Part shown: positions 44,432-56,207 of the stretch, in pieces
Position numbering within the stretch: position 1 is the stretch's first letter
Layout of the letters: each line of letters starts with the position of its first letter
DNA from: Cristatella mucedo
Taxonomy: Eukaryota; Bryozoa; Phylactolaemata; Cristatellidae
Assembly (NCBI GenBank): GCA_009760855.2
Contig: WPIO01000010.1
Location: 7,745,001-7,809,000 of the forward strand
Length of the DNA stretch: 64,000 bases
Direction: 5' to 3'
Notes under the pieces: model-generated
Seen by the model: the letters and a program-made list of their open reading frames with translations, nothing else
What the model was told of the DNA's origin: nothing
Databases searched by the model: none
Position numbers and translations under genes: made by a program

Positions 44432-45962
44432 GTTCATACAATATCGCCCAGCTTCCCTTATTCCTTTCTTGTCAAAGATTCTTGAAAAATTGTCGCTAAG
44501 CAGCTGGTTGCACATATTGAAAGGAATGAAATGTCAGAAACATTTCAATCAGACTTCAAGAGGCAGCACTCCACTGAAACTGCTCCCCTCCGTGTTAACA
44601 TTGAAATCCTATGCCGTAATGATGACGAGAATGTCATTGCCCTAGCTCTGCTAGATCTGTCAGCTGCCTTCGACACCATTGATCACGATGTTCTACTTGA
44701 ACGATTGAGAACAGCAATGGGTCTGGCAGGCGGGGCACTGGTGTGGTTTAAATCGTAGTTGTCTGATCGTGTTCAATCCGTGTCGTGTGGGGTCAGGTCT
44801 CACGACGCGAGAGGGGTCACCTGAAGAGTCCTTTAAGGGTCCGTCCTCGGCTCCTTGTTGTTCTCCATTTGTACTCGACCACTGGAAAAAAGTGATTGAG
44901 GCCCACGGAACAGGATATCACTTTTCTGCTGACGATACTCAGCTGAATTCGTCATTCAAACCGTCGGAATCTGCTGCAGCAGCTGATAAACTGAATGCTT
45001 GCCTTGCTGACAGTCGATGCAGGATGTCGGAAAACTTCTTGAAACTAAATGACGATACAACCGAACTGCTACTCATAGGACACCCTAAGCGTGTGGCTGG
45101 ATTAAAAGGCTTTGCTCTTCTAATAGATAACGCTATTGTACGACCATCACCCCTTGTTCGAAATTTAGGTGTCATTTTCGACAGCTGCCTAATTATTAAA
45201 AGATTCATTCAGAAGACTGCTTCTGCAGCTAGCCATCACGTCCAATCCCTATCTAAGATTAGGAGCTGTCTTCCACAGTGGTTGCAAAAAAATTTAACTA
45301 GCTCCTTAGTACTGTCTCGGCTTGTTTATTATAATTCCCTTTTGGCTGGGCTACAGAAGAAAGCAACTAGGCCAAGGCAGCTGGCTATGAATATGGCTGC
45401 AAGGCTAGTTTTCAAGTCCCGGAGGTTTGACCACGCGTCTCCTTTGCTAAAAGAGCAATGATGGTTGCCGGTTGAGCAACGGATACAGAGCAAAGTTCTT
45501 ACGCTGACCCACAAGGCCTGCCACGGTTTGGCTCCTCCATACCTAGCTGAAATGCTGGATTTTCAGCCTACTCGTGCCCTCAGGTCCTGTACGGACAATA
45601 AATTAGCTGTTCCATTCCTCCGCTTACAGACCGTTGGCGACAGAAGCTTCTGCTCTGCAGGTCCTAGACTGTGGAACTCGCTTCCACAATTCTTACGCAA
45701 CGACAACTACTCTCCTACTGCCGAGTATGGCTCATTCTTTTCAGAGGTCCTGAGCTGCTACTTCCATGCTATTCACTACCTCAACTGTTCTCCTGACTCT
45801 GCTATGCTTCCCATTTTCTCTTTGTTACGTGAGAGGAAGTCTGTTGGCTGCCGAATGCGTACCGAAAGCCGCTTAGGCTGTGAGTTCGCTCTACAAAACT
45901 CTCCTGCATAACAATCACATAGCCTTTATGGTTTTGTGGAGTTACAGACACATTACATTACA
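44432..45962 (+). mobile_element. LINE family B, longest copy (RT domain to 3' end)
   Basis: Starts in the RT fingers (YRPASLIPFLSKILEK), then HSTETAPL, motif A LALLDLSAAFDTIDHD, a damaged GSVLGSLLF region, catalytic FSADDTQLN (first residue changed from the usual Y/F-A-D-D context), the SENFLKLNDDTTELL block, VLTLTHKACHGLAPPYLAEML and LWNSLPQFLRND. It ends GTGGAGTTACAGACACATTA with an (ACATT)n tail. At least four stops or frame changes disable it. It is a CR1/L2-type non-LTR element, 5'-truncated, inserted in the virus-like relic. Confidence 0.85.
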
Positions 45963-46157
45963 TTAAAATAGCTTGGACAATATTTATATGAGGTCAAAAT
46001 TAAATATTAGGTAAGTAATAATAAGACAAGCTTTGTAAGAGAAAACTTTCTAAACCGTGGGTAGTCTTACAGGTTCATTCCATCAATCATTATTTCCTGA
46101 AATTCATCTTGAGTAACCTCATGATCAAATAATGCATTGATAACCCTTTCTAATAAA

Positions 46158-46370
46158 TTATCGTTGGCAACTAGTTTGGAGTGTTTTTTTCTCAATTTGT
46201 GAAATGAAGCTATTAGCTGAACCAATTAGAGAATCTACACCAGCTAAAACTATGGAAACGTGACGAATTGTATTGATTTCGTTAATGTAAGATCTGATAA
46301 TCGCGAAAAGAACACTTGTAAAGATGAGTAAGAATTGAAATATGTATGTATCTAACGTAACATTCTTCAA
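46158..46370 (-). CDS. small hydrophobic virus-like ORF, 70 residues
   Basis: Minus-strand frame starting MKNVTLDTYIFQFLLIF with a hydrophobic N-terminal half (possible membrane segment) and a polar C-terminus. It lies in the AT-rich virus-like region. Function is unknown; it could be a fragment of a longer broken gene. Confidence 0.35.
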   Translation of the reverse strand: MKNVTLDTYIFQFLLIFTSVLFAIIRSYINEINTIRHVSIVLAGVDSLIGSANSFISQIEKKTLQTSCQR

Positions 46371-46472
46371 ACAAAATCTAATCCTATTGCTTTTGGCTAT
46401 AAGGTAGGCAAACTCTCATCTTAGGTTTTTTCTTAGGCATCTTTTTATGGTTATTCATTATATTCTTTAATT

Positions 46473-46757
46473 CTAAATGAAAATGAATGGATAGAAAAAT
46501 CTGAAGATAGAAGAAGCTTTATCAGCATAACTAAGAAGTGGCTTTGATTCTATGTCACGAATGAAATTATAATACTTGATGGAAGCTATGACTGGTAATC
46601 CACACAAGTATTGATCAACTGTAAGATTGTAATCAGTAGTAGAGTCGAAAACAGTAGTTTCTATCTGTGCATCAGGTGGATTCACTTCGTAGGAACATCA
46701 GTGTACAACTATAAAGTAATCATGTTGGAGACTTGGTGATAGTTTAATTGTAGTCAT
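46473..46757 (-). pseudogene. virus-like ORF of unknown function, about 94 codons with one TGA
   Basis: Read on the minus strand from ATG at 46757 to a stop at 46473, with a single in-frame TGA at 46698-46700. The part after it has 60-odd codons (NPPDAQIETTVFD onward) and ends in an aromatic-rich tail. Its ATG overlaps the stop of the upstream small ORF as ATGA. No family was recognised. Confidence 0.4.
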
Positions 46758-46888
46758 AATGTTGAGAATGTTTCTAGATAATCTTCAACGACAATGCAAA
46801 GTACGGGGTAACCTCCCATAGGTGGTAAGTAATCAAAATGTCTCCTTACATGCTTAATTACATATTGAATAGTTTCTTCTCTATCCAT
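46754..46888 (-). CDS. small virus-like ORF, 44 residues
   Basis: ATG at 46888, TGA at 46754-46756, starting MDREETIQYVIKHVRR and including PPMGGYPVLC. Its stop overlaps the next start (ATGA), an arrangement typical of compact viral gene blocks. It is intact but short, and no family was recognised. Confidence 0.4.
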   Translation of the reverse strand: MDREETIQYVIKHVRRHFDYLPPMGGYPVLCIVVEDYLETFSTL

Positions 46889-47237
46889 TTTCTAGGTAAA
46901 AAGAGAAAGATGGCTAATTAATATATTTTAAAGATAGAACGAAAGGCAATAATTAATAGTTTCTCAATAATCACTCAACGGTAACGTACACTCTATACCA
47001 CTATATTCCTCGACATCATTTCAGAAACCGCCGTTCAAGCGTTTTTGATGTGATATCTTTATTACTAAGTGGAACATAGGTGGGTCTATGCAAGTTAATT
47101 CATCTGGTATTTCCTTCACAAGTTTCTAAACTTAATCACTTCCTTTATTTCTAGTGGTAATGATAAATACCATATCTTTGTAGCGGGATCGATTATAACA
47201 CCGGCAAGCTCTAACAAAGTGTGACAATAATAAACAT

Positions 47238-47414
47238 CTAAAGAGAAACGTATCCCTTTACTAAAGTGTTTTCTTTTCCAAAATATTTTCTTATTAACAT
47301 CTTACAAAAAATTAAAGCTGCTAGACATGAATTTAGAAATCCCCTTACATGAAGCTCTCTAGCAACTAAACAAACTATTCTAGCAAAAGCATTCTTAACC
47401 TCAGCAGCAGTCAT
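47238..47414 (-). CDS. small virus-like ORF, 58 residues
   Basis: Minus-strand frame from ATG 47414 (MTAAEVKNAFARIV) to TAG at 47238. The frame is open some 20 codons further upstream without a start, so the protein may have been longer. It is helical-looking, with no family recognised. Confidence 0.35.
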   Translation of the reverse strand: MTAAEVKNAFARIVCLVARELHVRGFLNSCLAALIFCKMLIRKYFGKENTLVKGYVSL

Positions 47415-48084
47415 CTTATTCCATGACGATGTATTTTGCTTATATCGTAAACAACTTTTCCCTTTGATTAAAAAATAATTGAAACAGATGTTCGCTAACT
47501 TCGCTCAGGGGAGTTATTGAGTAAATGGAGAATCAAAACCTAGCCACTGAAGGCCTCGAACCGGTTTATACCGGTACGAATGAAGCTAGCTCAGAATTGT
47601 CAGCTGAAACGAGAGCTGGTTTAAAATGGTTCGAGCCTTCAGTAGCAACGTGTTCATTTTATATCTACTGGCCAAAGGACTCATTAACCAATTAATCGAC
47701 TGCTCATACAACGATGCGAAGCCAGCTCTTGAAACTGCCAGTGCTCACGGTCCGTTTACCGCTTTCCTTTTCCTTCATTGAGCCGTGTTAGTTATGGATG
47801 CAATTTGGTCGCAGAGCTGATCCATGAGCAAGCAACAAGAGTCTCCCACCTGCAGTTTTGAACTCCTCAAGCTTTGAACTCCTCTGGCACAGTGCAAATG
47901 GAAAGAAGTGCTGACACTCCCTTCATGAATTGTTCTGCAGCAACGAGGCCCCGCCCACTGGGCTAAGCGGTGCCGTGCTCTTGTCAGTCGTTAAGTCTAC
48001 CTTTTGGTCACACCCAAGTCAAGCACGATCGAATAGCTAACGCTGTCGACTTTCAGCCAAGCTGGCTGAGATGAATGTTCTTGT

Positions 48085-48190
48085 AGGTGCCGAAAGCTGC
48101 TTAATCTGTGAGTGAGATATACAAAACTCTCCTTCGTAACATCCACATCGTCTTTGTGGAGTTACTGACTGAGATAAATACATACGTACA
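48085..48190 (+). mobile_element. LINE family B, 3' tip inside the right duplication arm
   Basis: GCCGAAAGCTGCTTAATCTG through TTTGTGGAGTTACTGACTGA, the orthologue within the duplication of the minus-strand tip at 22275-22440. Confidence 0.7.
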
Positions 48191-48216
48191 CACACACACA
48201 CACACACACACACGCA

Positions 48217-48284
<68 letters not shown>

Positions 48285-48292
48285 CATACACC
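48188..48292 (+). repeat. (CA)n-(CGCA)n-(TA)n microsatellite
   Basis: A compound tandem repeat of about 105 bases at the 3' end of the family B tip. It has probably expanded from that element's tail. Confidence 0.95.
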
Positions 48293-48591
48293 AACAATCC
48301 TCAAAATACATGCAAATTGCCTGGCGCTCACGGTTGCCTGCGATTTCCCATCTGCCTTTCCTTGCAGCATGCTGCTTCGGTGAGCACCGAGCGATGGCGG
48401 CTCGAACGTAGGCTCAAACGATGGCGGCTCAAACGTAGGTTCTTGCTTTCGCTGCTCATGATAGTAATACGTTTGCATAGCGCTTTCAGAGAATTTAATC
48501 TCTCTCCCTCTCTCTAGGTAATTCGTAGATGCTACACCTGACTCATGCTAGCATCTACCAGAGAGCTGAAAAATGCCTGGAGACGGAGATA

Positions 48592-49862
48592 ATAATAATT
48601 ATAATAATGCACTTGATAAAGCGCCCTCAGAGAACTCAATCTCTTTCTAGGCGCTTTACATTTGCTGCAAAAAGAAACGCGATTGAATCGTGAGTAATAT
48701 CGTGCTTGATAAACGACATGAATAACATGGTTAGGGGTGACACAGGGTCAGCATGCAAGTGTGGTTAGTGGCAACATGCACAGTGTCAACACGCATAAGC
48801 ACGTGCGATGGACGAATCACAGGGACCCACTAAATGCTCTCCTTAATAGATGTGTTTTTAAGTTCTTTTTAAATGTGGTCAAGTCGGAGGATGTTCTGAT
48901 GCAAGTCGGGAGGGAGTTCCAGGCTTTCGGAGCATACGAACTAAATGCACGTTCTCCAAAGGATTTGAGGTTTGTACGAGGTATTGGTAGACTGTTGGAT
49001 TCCGAAAAGCGGGTGGTACGATGCTTGGCCTGGTGGGAGAGTAGATCTGAGAGATAGGCTGGAGCCCAAGAATGAAGTGACCTAAAAGTGAGCGACAAAA
49101 CCCTGAAGTCAATCCGTTGCTTGACTGGTAGCCAGTGCAGGTCGGTGAGAAGTGGTTTAACGTGGCAAGTGCGAGGCTCACAACAGACACGCCTAGCTGC
49201 AGAGTTTTGCACCAGCTGCAATCGCCTGATCGCACATGCTGGTAGGCCAGTAAGCAGTGAGTTGCAGAAGTCGAGACGGGATGTCACGAATGCATGGACC
49301 AACTTGTACGTGGTATCCTTATCTAAACAAGCCCGAATTTAAGCAATGTTATGAAGCTGAATGTAGGCAGATTTGACTGTGGAGCTGATGCGGTCGTCTA
49401 ACGAGAGGTCACTTTGGAACATGACACATAGATTTCGAGCTGATTCAACAGGAGATATGCTGGCAGAGCCAATTTTGAGCGTTAGCCTTTCCAATTTCCG
49501 AACCACACTGGGTTCGCTCATAACTAGTAAGTTAGTTTCACTTGCTGCTCAATACAATACTGTACATATATGAGTGCTCATCACTCGCGCTCGCGTGTGC
49601 GCACATTAACACGTGTGTTCCAACGATGATCGTGCATGAACTCTGAAGTCACAGGCTCAAAAAGTCACCGACCACCGTTTTATCATCGTTTAGTTTAAGA
49701 AAATTTGCTGTCATCCATGTGCGGATGTCATGAATACATGCAGCAAGGGAGTTGAGAGAATTTGAGGTGCTCGAAGGCTGGGAGGGATCAAAGCAAAGGT
49801 ACAACTGAGTGTCATCCGCATTGAAGTGAAAGCCTTGATTGTGCTTGGCAATCACATCAGCA
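48592..49862 (-). mobile_element. LINE family A, 3' half inserted in the right duplication arm
   Basis: From an (AAT)n tail at 48592 through the 3' UTR and an open frame (49302-48817) containing [39 protein letters not shown]-type and KAWNSLPTC blocks. It continues upstream to a second frame (from 49862 down to about 49650) with the RT catalytic block FNADDTQLY and NFLKLNDDKT. About 140 unrelated bases interrupt it near 49533-49675. It is 5'-truncated just upstream of the catalytic motif. Confidence 0.85.
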
Positions 49863-51845
49863 AGAGAGAGATCGAGTTTGCTTAGGGTGCTGCGAAAGCA
49901 ACCTGTAATTATTGTTTTCATTCTAGCAGTATTTATGGACAGCGTTCCACATCGTTTTCATGACGCTTTGCCAGGTTTTCTTCCTGGGATAGTTTTCAAT
50001 TGTCAGGCGACCTCCTTGTCGAGACTCGGGTCAAGCAAGGATAATATGTGGACCTTACCAGCAGCTGCCCAGCACGTTATTTGAGAGTTTGGCTGCTGTG
50101 CTCAGTTGCAGTCAGCCTAACCAATATGCACTCATTATCACCCACTTTAAAGAAACGAGTTTATTTCATTCGTTGAAGGACACGAATTTTGTGTCTTATT
50201 CTTTCAAGTTCTGCAACATGACAGTCTTGATGATTGAGCTAATACAGAAGTTTACGGGTAAGGGACAGTAAGCCGAGAGTGCATATTTTTGTCTTCTCGA
50301 TTAAAGGTGAGCGAACGTGTATGAGGATGTGGAAGAAATATCAATCCATCACTAATGCTCTGTCAAACAGATTAGGTCGGTCGATGACAATCAATTGATT
50401 CATGGATGAAGTCTGCTGATTTACGCAAGAGATAGTAAGAATAATTATAATAATAACAATAGTAAGACTTTTTTATGGCACCTCAAGATAACTAAAGCTC
50501 TTTCCACACACTTTCGAATGCTAGAAAGGAAGCATGCCAGCAGATTAGTGTTTGCACAAAAACTGCTTCATTTCCAGGGTATGTAATTATAGTGCCTATA
50601 AATAAATTTGATTCTCCTGTGTGGTGCTACCTAAATATTTTATTAGTAGTAGTATTAGTACAATTATTATTGTGATGAAAAAGTTGCATGTACACTTTCA
50701 TTCAATTACAAATAGAAAGAGCTCTCCCTTTGATTCACGTGGGCTGATTTCCAAAGTATCCATGGGTAGAGAAGTGGCAGGTGACTTTCTTAGTCAAGAG
50801 GCAATCGATTATAAAGCATTGTCCTAAAGTTGTAATCCGAGCGAGCCTGTGTTTGCAAGTTCCTTATGACCTAAAGCTCCGTCCTATCTCAGTCCGGTCT
50901 GGATATGCAATAAATCCCGATATGTGCAACACCAGCTGCCCAGCCAGGCTTGCTGCCTGAGCCTTTTCACCTGCCTTAAAGGGCTGTTTATGTCTCAGCA
51001 GCTCGGATTACCTGACTATGCAGCACAGATGCCCCATCCGGCCACCAGCAGACAGAGTGCCACTCTGATCGCCCCTAACTCCTCCACCTGTGCATCATGT
51101 GTGTTTCCGACCTTAGCCGGGATGCTGGTATTTGCAGGAGCAGCTATTAGTCACTTAGATAGTGGTCATGCTGTTGCCTTATGGAGCAGTGAGCTGAAGC
51201 ATGGGCAGACGTCATGCACAGCTCTTGGAAGCAGCTGTGCTCCATCAGCCTCTGTCGGCCTCCTACTGCAGTTGACTTCTTTGACTGATCGTCTTTGCAC
51301 TTGCCTACTTCCTTTGGATCTTGGTGTGAGATGCAATCAGCAGAAGTAGGAATTGCATCTTGTACGACCCATGAGTCTGTGGGTAGGAGGAACCGGGCAA
51401 TGTGCTGGCCACGATCAGTTTGGAGCTGAGTGCCAAGCAGAGATTTCTTTGATATACAGGTTGTTGAACTGGGAGTTCTGTCTGCTGCTGCTGCTGCATC
51501 TGCCTTGACCTAGAGTAGGCAATGTGCTTGATGGTGTACAATCCTCAAATGCTAACCGACATCATGACAGGTAGATAATTCAGTCATTAAAAGACAGTCA
51601 TTAAAAGAAAAATAAGATTTCATCACGATGGTGGATCTTGGGAATTGCAGGTAATTGCAAATACTACGGAGCTGGAGTAGGCGCTGCTCACTCACTCCAA
51701 CACCGCAAAGTGAAAGTGAAAGTGAAAGTGAAAGCAAAGTGAGTGAGGCCAGAATATTGAGCAACACAGTTGCCGACGGATTTCTGATAACGAGTAAAAC
51801 GAAGTAGCCCAGATCCCTTGGTTGCCTACTGGTGATGTAGCCTGA

Positions 51846-52036
51846 GTTGGTGAGCCGTGATGGCACACTAGGTAAGGCGGTTGCTTTCACGACCTCAGTC
51901 CCGAGGTCGAGGGTTCGATTCCTGCCGTGGGCGATCGTTTATCGCCACTGCAGGCGGTGGTGATAGCCGTAAAGACTCTCCTGTCTCTATACAAAAAGAG
52001 GCTGCTTAATCAGCTAGGATTTATTTATTATTTAGC
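51846..52036 (+). mobile_element. tRNA-derived SINE, family 1
   Basis: A-box-like TGGCACACTAGGTAAGGCGG, B box GGGTTCGATTCCTGC, then a body with CGCCACTGCAGGCGGTGGTG and CTATACAAAAAGAGGCTG, ending in an ATTT-rich tail. It is not a tRNA gene: the 3' half of the cloverleaf is replaced by the SINE body. Confidence 0.85.
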
Positions 52037-52239
52037 AGGGGGTGGACACTTAATGTACTGATGTGAAGCTTACTGCCTGATGTGCACTGTAGCATAAAAC
52101 CCGGTCAGAGCAAAATTGCCACGGTAGTATCTCGAAGAAATCTCCACACAGCACCAAGCACAAATTGACTCATCATTTTATTTATTTATATTATATTATC
52201 TGTCTAGCCATAAACCATTGATAATGAAATTAATAAAAC

Positions 52240-52338
52240 ATTAGTATAGCACCATAAGGTGCTTGCTCTTCACGACCGAGGTGTTGGGTTTGAGTCCTGT
52301 AGTGGGCGATTCTTTACTGCCATCTGCAAGTGGTGGTG
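52240..52338 (+). mobile_element. tRNA-derived SINE, family 1 (partial)
   Basis: B-box-like GGGTTTGAGTCCTG and AGTGGGCGATTCTTTACTGC as in family 1, ending in an (AAT)n run that merges into the minus-strand LINE tail. Confidence 0.65.
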
Positions 52339-53876
52339 ATAATAATAATATTAAAATATAACAATAATAATAATACAACTGATAAAGCACCCTCGGAGAA
52401 CTCAATCTCTTTCTAGGCACCTTACAATGGCCGAAAAGTGAGCACGATCGAATGGTTAATGGTAGCATGCTCAATAAACAACAAGAATAACATGGTTAGG
52501 GGTGGCATGCACAGGGTCAGCATGCAAATGTTGTTAGTGGCAGCATGCACAGTGTCAGCACTAATAAGCACATAAAGGACGAATCACAGGGACCCACTAA
52601 ATGCTGTCATAAATAGACGCATTTTTAATTTCTTTTTAAATGTGGACAAGTCAGGAAATGTCGTGACGGAGGTCGGGAGTGAGTTCCAGGCGATGGGAGC
52701 ACTCGAACTTCAGGCGCGGTCTCCAAAGGATTTGAGGTTTGTACGAGGTAGCGGTAAAAAGTTAGATTCCGAAAAGCAAGTGGTACGAGGCTTAGCCTGG
52801 TGAGACAGTATATATGACAGGTACGTAGGAGCAAAAAATAAAGGGACCTAAAAGTGAGTTACAAAATCTTGAATTCGATGCGTTGCTTGACTGAAAGCCA
52901 GTGCAGGTTGGCGATAAGTGGTGTGATGTGGCAACTGCGACGCTCACTGCAGATAAGCCTAGCTGCTGAGTTTTGCACCAGCTGTAGGCGCCTGATTGCA
53001 CATGCCGGTAGGCCAGCAAGCAGCGAGTTACAAAAGTCGAGATGGGATGTCACAAATGCATGGACCAACTTAGATGTGGTATCCCTGTCTAAACAGGCCC
53101 GAAATTTAGCAATGTTATGAAGCTGAAATTAGGCAGACTTGATTGTGGAGGTGATGCGTGAGTATCAGCCTTTCCGATTTCTGAATTACACTTGGTTTGC
53201 CCATAACTAGCAAGTTGGTTTTATCATCATTAAATTTAAGAAAGTATGCTGCCATCCATGTACAGATGTCATCAAGATATGCAGCAAACGAGTGAGAGAA
53301 TTTGACTTGATAGAGGGCTGGGAGGGATACAAGTAGAGGTGCAATTCGGTGTCATCCGCATAGAAGTGAAAGCCTAGATTGTGCTTGGTAATCACATCGG
53401 CAAGAGGGTGAGTATAAACCGTGAAAAGAACGGTACCAAGCACAGAGCCCCGAGGTATCCCATATTTTAGAGGTTCCACAGATGATCTTTGTCCATTCAC
53501 ACAAATACTCAGGAGCCTTCCACCAAGATAGAACCTGAACCATTGTAATGCAGTGCCAGTGATGTCCAGGCGACATAAGAGGAGCTCAAGAAGGACTTAT
53601 TAATCTATAGTATCAAAAGCTGCCGAAAGATCGAGAAAAACAAACACAGAGACTCTACCTAAGTTTGCATTCTTAAGTAGGTCTTTATACAATCGAAGCA
53701 ATGCTGACTCTATGGAGTGAGACCGGAACTTACTAACAAGATTTGAAGTTTCAATATACGAGTTTCGTTGGACTACCACGACTCGTTCCCGTGTCTTTGA
53801 TGGAAAGGGTAGAAGGGAAACTGGGCGGAAGTTGCTTAAGTTCTCTTGGTCAAGTGTTGCTTTCTTGAGTTGATCA
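52339..53876 (-). mobile_element. LINE family A, longest copy (RT domain to 3' end)
   Basis: On the minus strand it starts in the RT fingers (SNFRPVSLLPF near 53840), then has motif A FLDLSAAFDTID, motif B GIPRGSVLGTVLF, catalytic FYADDTEL, the [16 protein letters not shown] block and the 3' UTR with an (ATT)n tail. Several frame changes and stops are present. Its 5' end is fused to the capsid relic at about 53876. Confidence 0.85.
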
Positions 53877-55280
53877 TGATATCAAGAATGTTAGTATTCC
53901 TGAGAAATTGCTCATGGAATCGAAAGTCGATAGCGTGGAATGAGTATAGCGCTACATAGTAATGAAGAGAGATTTCAGTTCCAGCCACGTTTTCGCTCAC
54001 ACCTAGGAATTGTTTCTTAAATCGAGTGAAATCCATGTAAGCCAAAGAGCACTGAGATTGCGGAAAATTATTTACGGGGATCAGTTCTGGATACTGACTT
54101 TCAATTTTAGGTCTTACTGTAATGCTGTTAGTGTTAGCTTGATTAAATACTGCGTTATTAGCTGCGTAACCAGCAAAATTATTCGTATTTTTAAATGTGA
54201 CTATAAGCCACCTAACGTGTTCATCTTGCGCTTTAACGTAAAGCCGATACGTTCGCTGAATGCTATTATTTATAGGTGATATTTTATGCCTGCCTTTTAT
54301 TTGTTTAAATTAGTTTAATTCTTCCATTCGATTCTCGCGTTTTATCGACGAGAAATCTTTCTATCGAGATGCTAGGCCTAACTTCAAGAATAATTAGGCG
54401 AAGCTTGTCGAGGAACATCCTAGCACCACTATTTACATCGTTCGCTGGAGTAGCTGTCGAAGCAGCCAAAAAGTGCAACACATTCACATCACCAAACGCT
54501 CATCTTCTTAGAGCGAGTTCAATGTTTGTACTGTTGAGGATTTCATCCGTGTCTGCGCAGAATCCCGAAATCCTATTCAAAGGCAGAATTCTACTGAGGA
54601 ACCCATTCGATTGAACTTGAGATAATAGTGCTAGCTTTCTAATCACCCAACCTGAATTACCAGCAGCAGCATTATGAAGGATTAGCGTGAAGGATTAGCA
54701 TCGGTGGCTACTGCAACCTCCTACAGCTGGCAGTTAGTAATTTGTATCAGCAGCACTTTGATTCTTTCTCCCAAACAATGTCAATCCTTTACCCCTATTA
54801 TAATTGTTAGGATACAACATTGTTCCTAGAGCTGTAGAAGTAACAGCCATACTATAGTCAGAATAATACGTTCAACCTCAACCCCACCAATCCTAGGTCT
54901 CGTTGGCTCAAAAAACCAAGACTTCGCTTTTAACACGCGTAACGTCACCACCGGCAGGTGCTCGAGAGCGTCACTAATTATAAAATATCGAGAATATCGA
55001 AAATATCGAGAGTATCACTAATAGGAATACCGGGTGCCTGAGCTGCAGCACCCTTTCGCAGTGTTCTACTTCCTTCGACCAATAAGTAAGTGGCTGATAG
55101 TAAAGCAAAGTAATCCGTATTCCTACCTTCTGCGAAGAACCTACAATTTGCTCCAGCAGTAATTGCAGTTTCTTGAATTCTTTCAGCTAGATGATACTCA
55201 TAATATGAATATAATAGATGGGGTGACGGAGACAGTTCTCTATCTGTCATCTGAAATATCTTATCTACATCCAAATCCAT
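53876..55280 (-). pseudogene. double jelly-roll major capsid protein relic, Polinton/adintovirus type
   Basis: Minus strand. The N-terminal block (55280-54978) has a start and a pattern ending NTDYFALLSATYLLV, recalling the DYxDL...T.L.V strand region of Polinton capsids. A middle block (about 54680-54305, one TGA at 54500-54502) contains LPLNRISGFCAD, where these capsids have IPLxxxxGFCxD. After a frame change near 54303, the C-terminal block has VRWLIVTF, a QYPE segment, and AIDFRFHEQ before a final LDI motif, matching the RW.IV.F, YP and FD.R..E order. The assignment rests on this ordered set of short motifs, from family knowledge. The C-terminus is cut by a LINE at 53876. It is not expressible as it stands. 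Confidence 0.6.
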
Positions 55281-55627
55281 TATCCCTATATAATAGTCTT
55301 AAAACTTACTGTATCTTCTTTACCTAACGTATAAACCACCACCAACTCCACTTGGGGAACCACCACCTTTCTGTATTGCAGGAGAAGAGGAGTTATACGG
55401 AGGTGGTTAAATCACTCGACTCTTAGTTTCTTTCAATGTCGTTTCTGGTTCTTTCCTAGCCATGCTCGTCATCGATCTGTCTAATTCTTTATACATACAG
55501 GATCGCCATTTCTTGACTTTCGGTCATAATCCGCTTCTTCTCTTTCCTTTGCTTTTTTATGTTTTTCATCTTTTCTTTGCTAAACAACCCTTTTACGTTC
55601 TTCATCGGCCTTTCGCTCATCATCTTT

Positions 55628-55900
55628 TCACTTTTTCTCTTCTTCCTCTTTCCTAAGCTTTGCATCTTGCAATCTTTTTTGAGTTACTCTTGCTTCTTCA
55701 GCGCTTTTTGCTTCTTTAACTTTATTCGCAATATAAATTCCAGCGTCGGCTGCTGTTTTTTTACTCCACCGAGAATATCTGTACCGTGTTTTCTTTTGAC
55801 CAAAATCAACTGGCTTTTTAAGTTCACCACGTTCTGTATGAACAGCTCGTATTCCGAAGAGCGGTTTTCCATTACCTCCATGAACTCTAGTACAGCCCAT
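55628..55900 (-). CDS. lysine/glutamate-rich virus-like ORF, 90 residues
   Basis: Starts MGCTRVHGGNGKPLFGIRAV and turns into a charged, probably helical C-terminus (AKSAEEARVTQKRLQDAK). The charged character continues past the stop in the same frame with further stops, so the original was longer. Function is unknown; a virion structural or core role is possible from its place next to the capsid gene. Confidence 0.4.
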   Translation of the reverse strand: MGCTRVHGGNGKPLFGIRAVHTERGELKKPVDFGQKKTRYRYSRWSKKTAADAGIYIANKVKEAKSAEEARVTQKRLQDAKLRKEEEEKK

Positions 55901-56207
55901 CTTGCTCTCTACATGATTATTTATCTAATTTCAACAGTGACTACAGTTTTTGCTAATGGTAGCCACGCTTTTTTTATTCTGATCCGTTGAAAATAAATTG
56001 ATTTAATATTTCTTTGAGCACACCAAAAGCAAAATCTTAAATGATGGATTGTCAGTGCGCATGTGTAAGTTTCTACGTGGAAATTTATCTGCCAAAACCT
56101 TGATTAATAACGCTTCGCACGGCTTCTCATTAATAATAATTTAATTTTAGTAACAATTTTTGCTACTATCCACCAACTAAAGTTTACTCTATTACTTTAT
56201 TATTATA

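Larger units (their letters stand above)
47671..51283 (-). repeat. inverted duplication, right arm (with LINE insertion)
   Basis: Reverse complement of 20472-22719. It is longer because a LINE family A copy (48592-49862) sits inside it; the left arm reads through the same place uninterrupted (around 21905-21945). It contains a CA/CGCA/TA microsatellite (48188-48292) where the left arm has only GTAT repeats. Confidence 0.85.

Noticed and set aside
51846-51930. tRNA gene
   Set aside because: A and B box-like sequences are present, but the 3' acceptor half is replaced by the SINE body, also found at 56563-56712.
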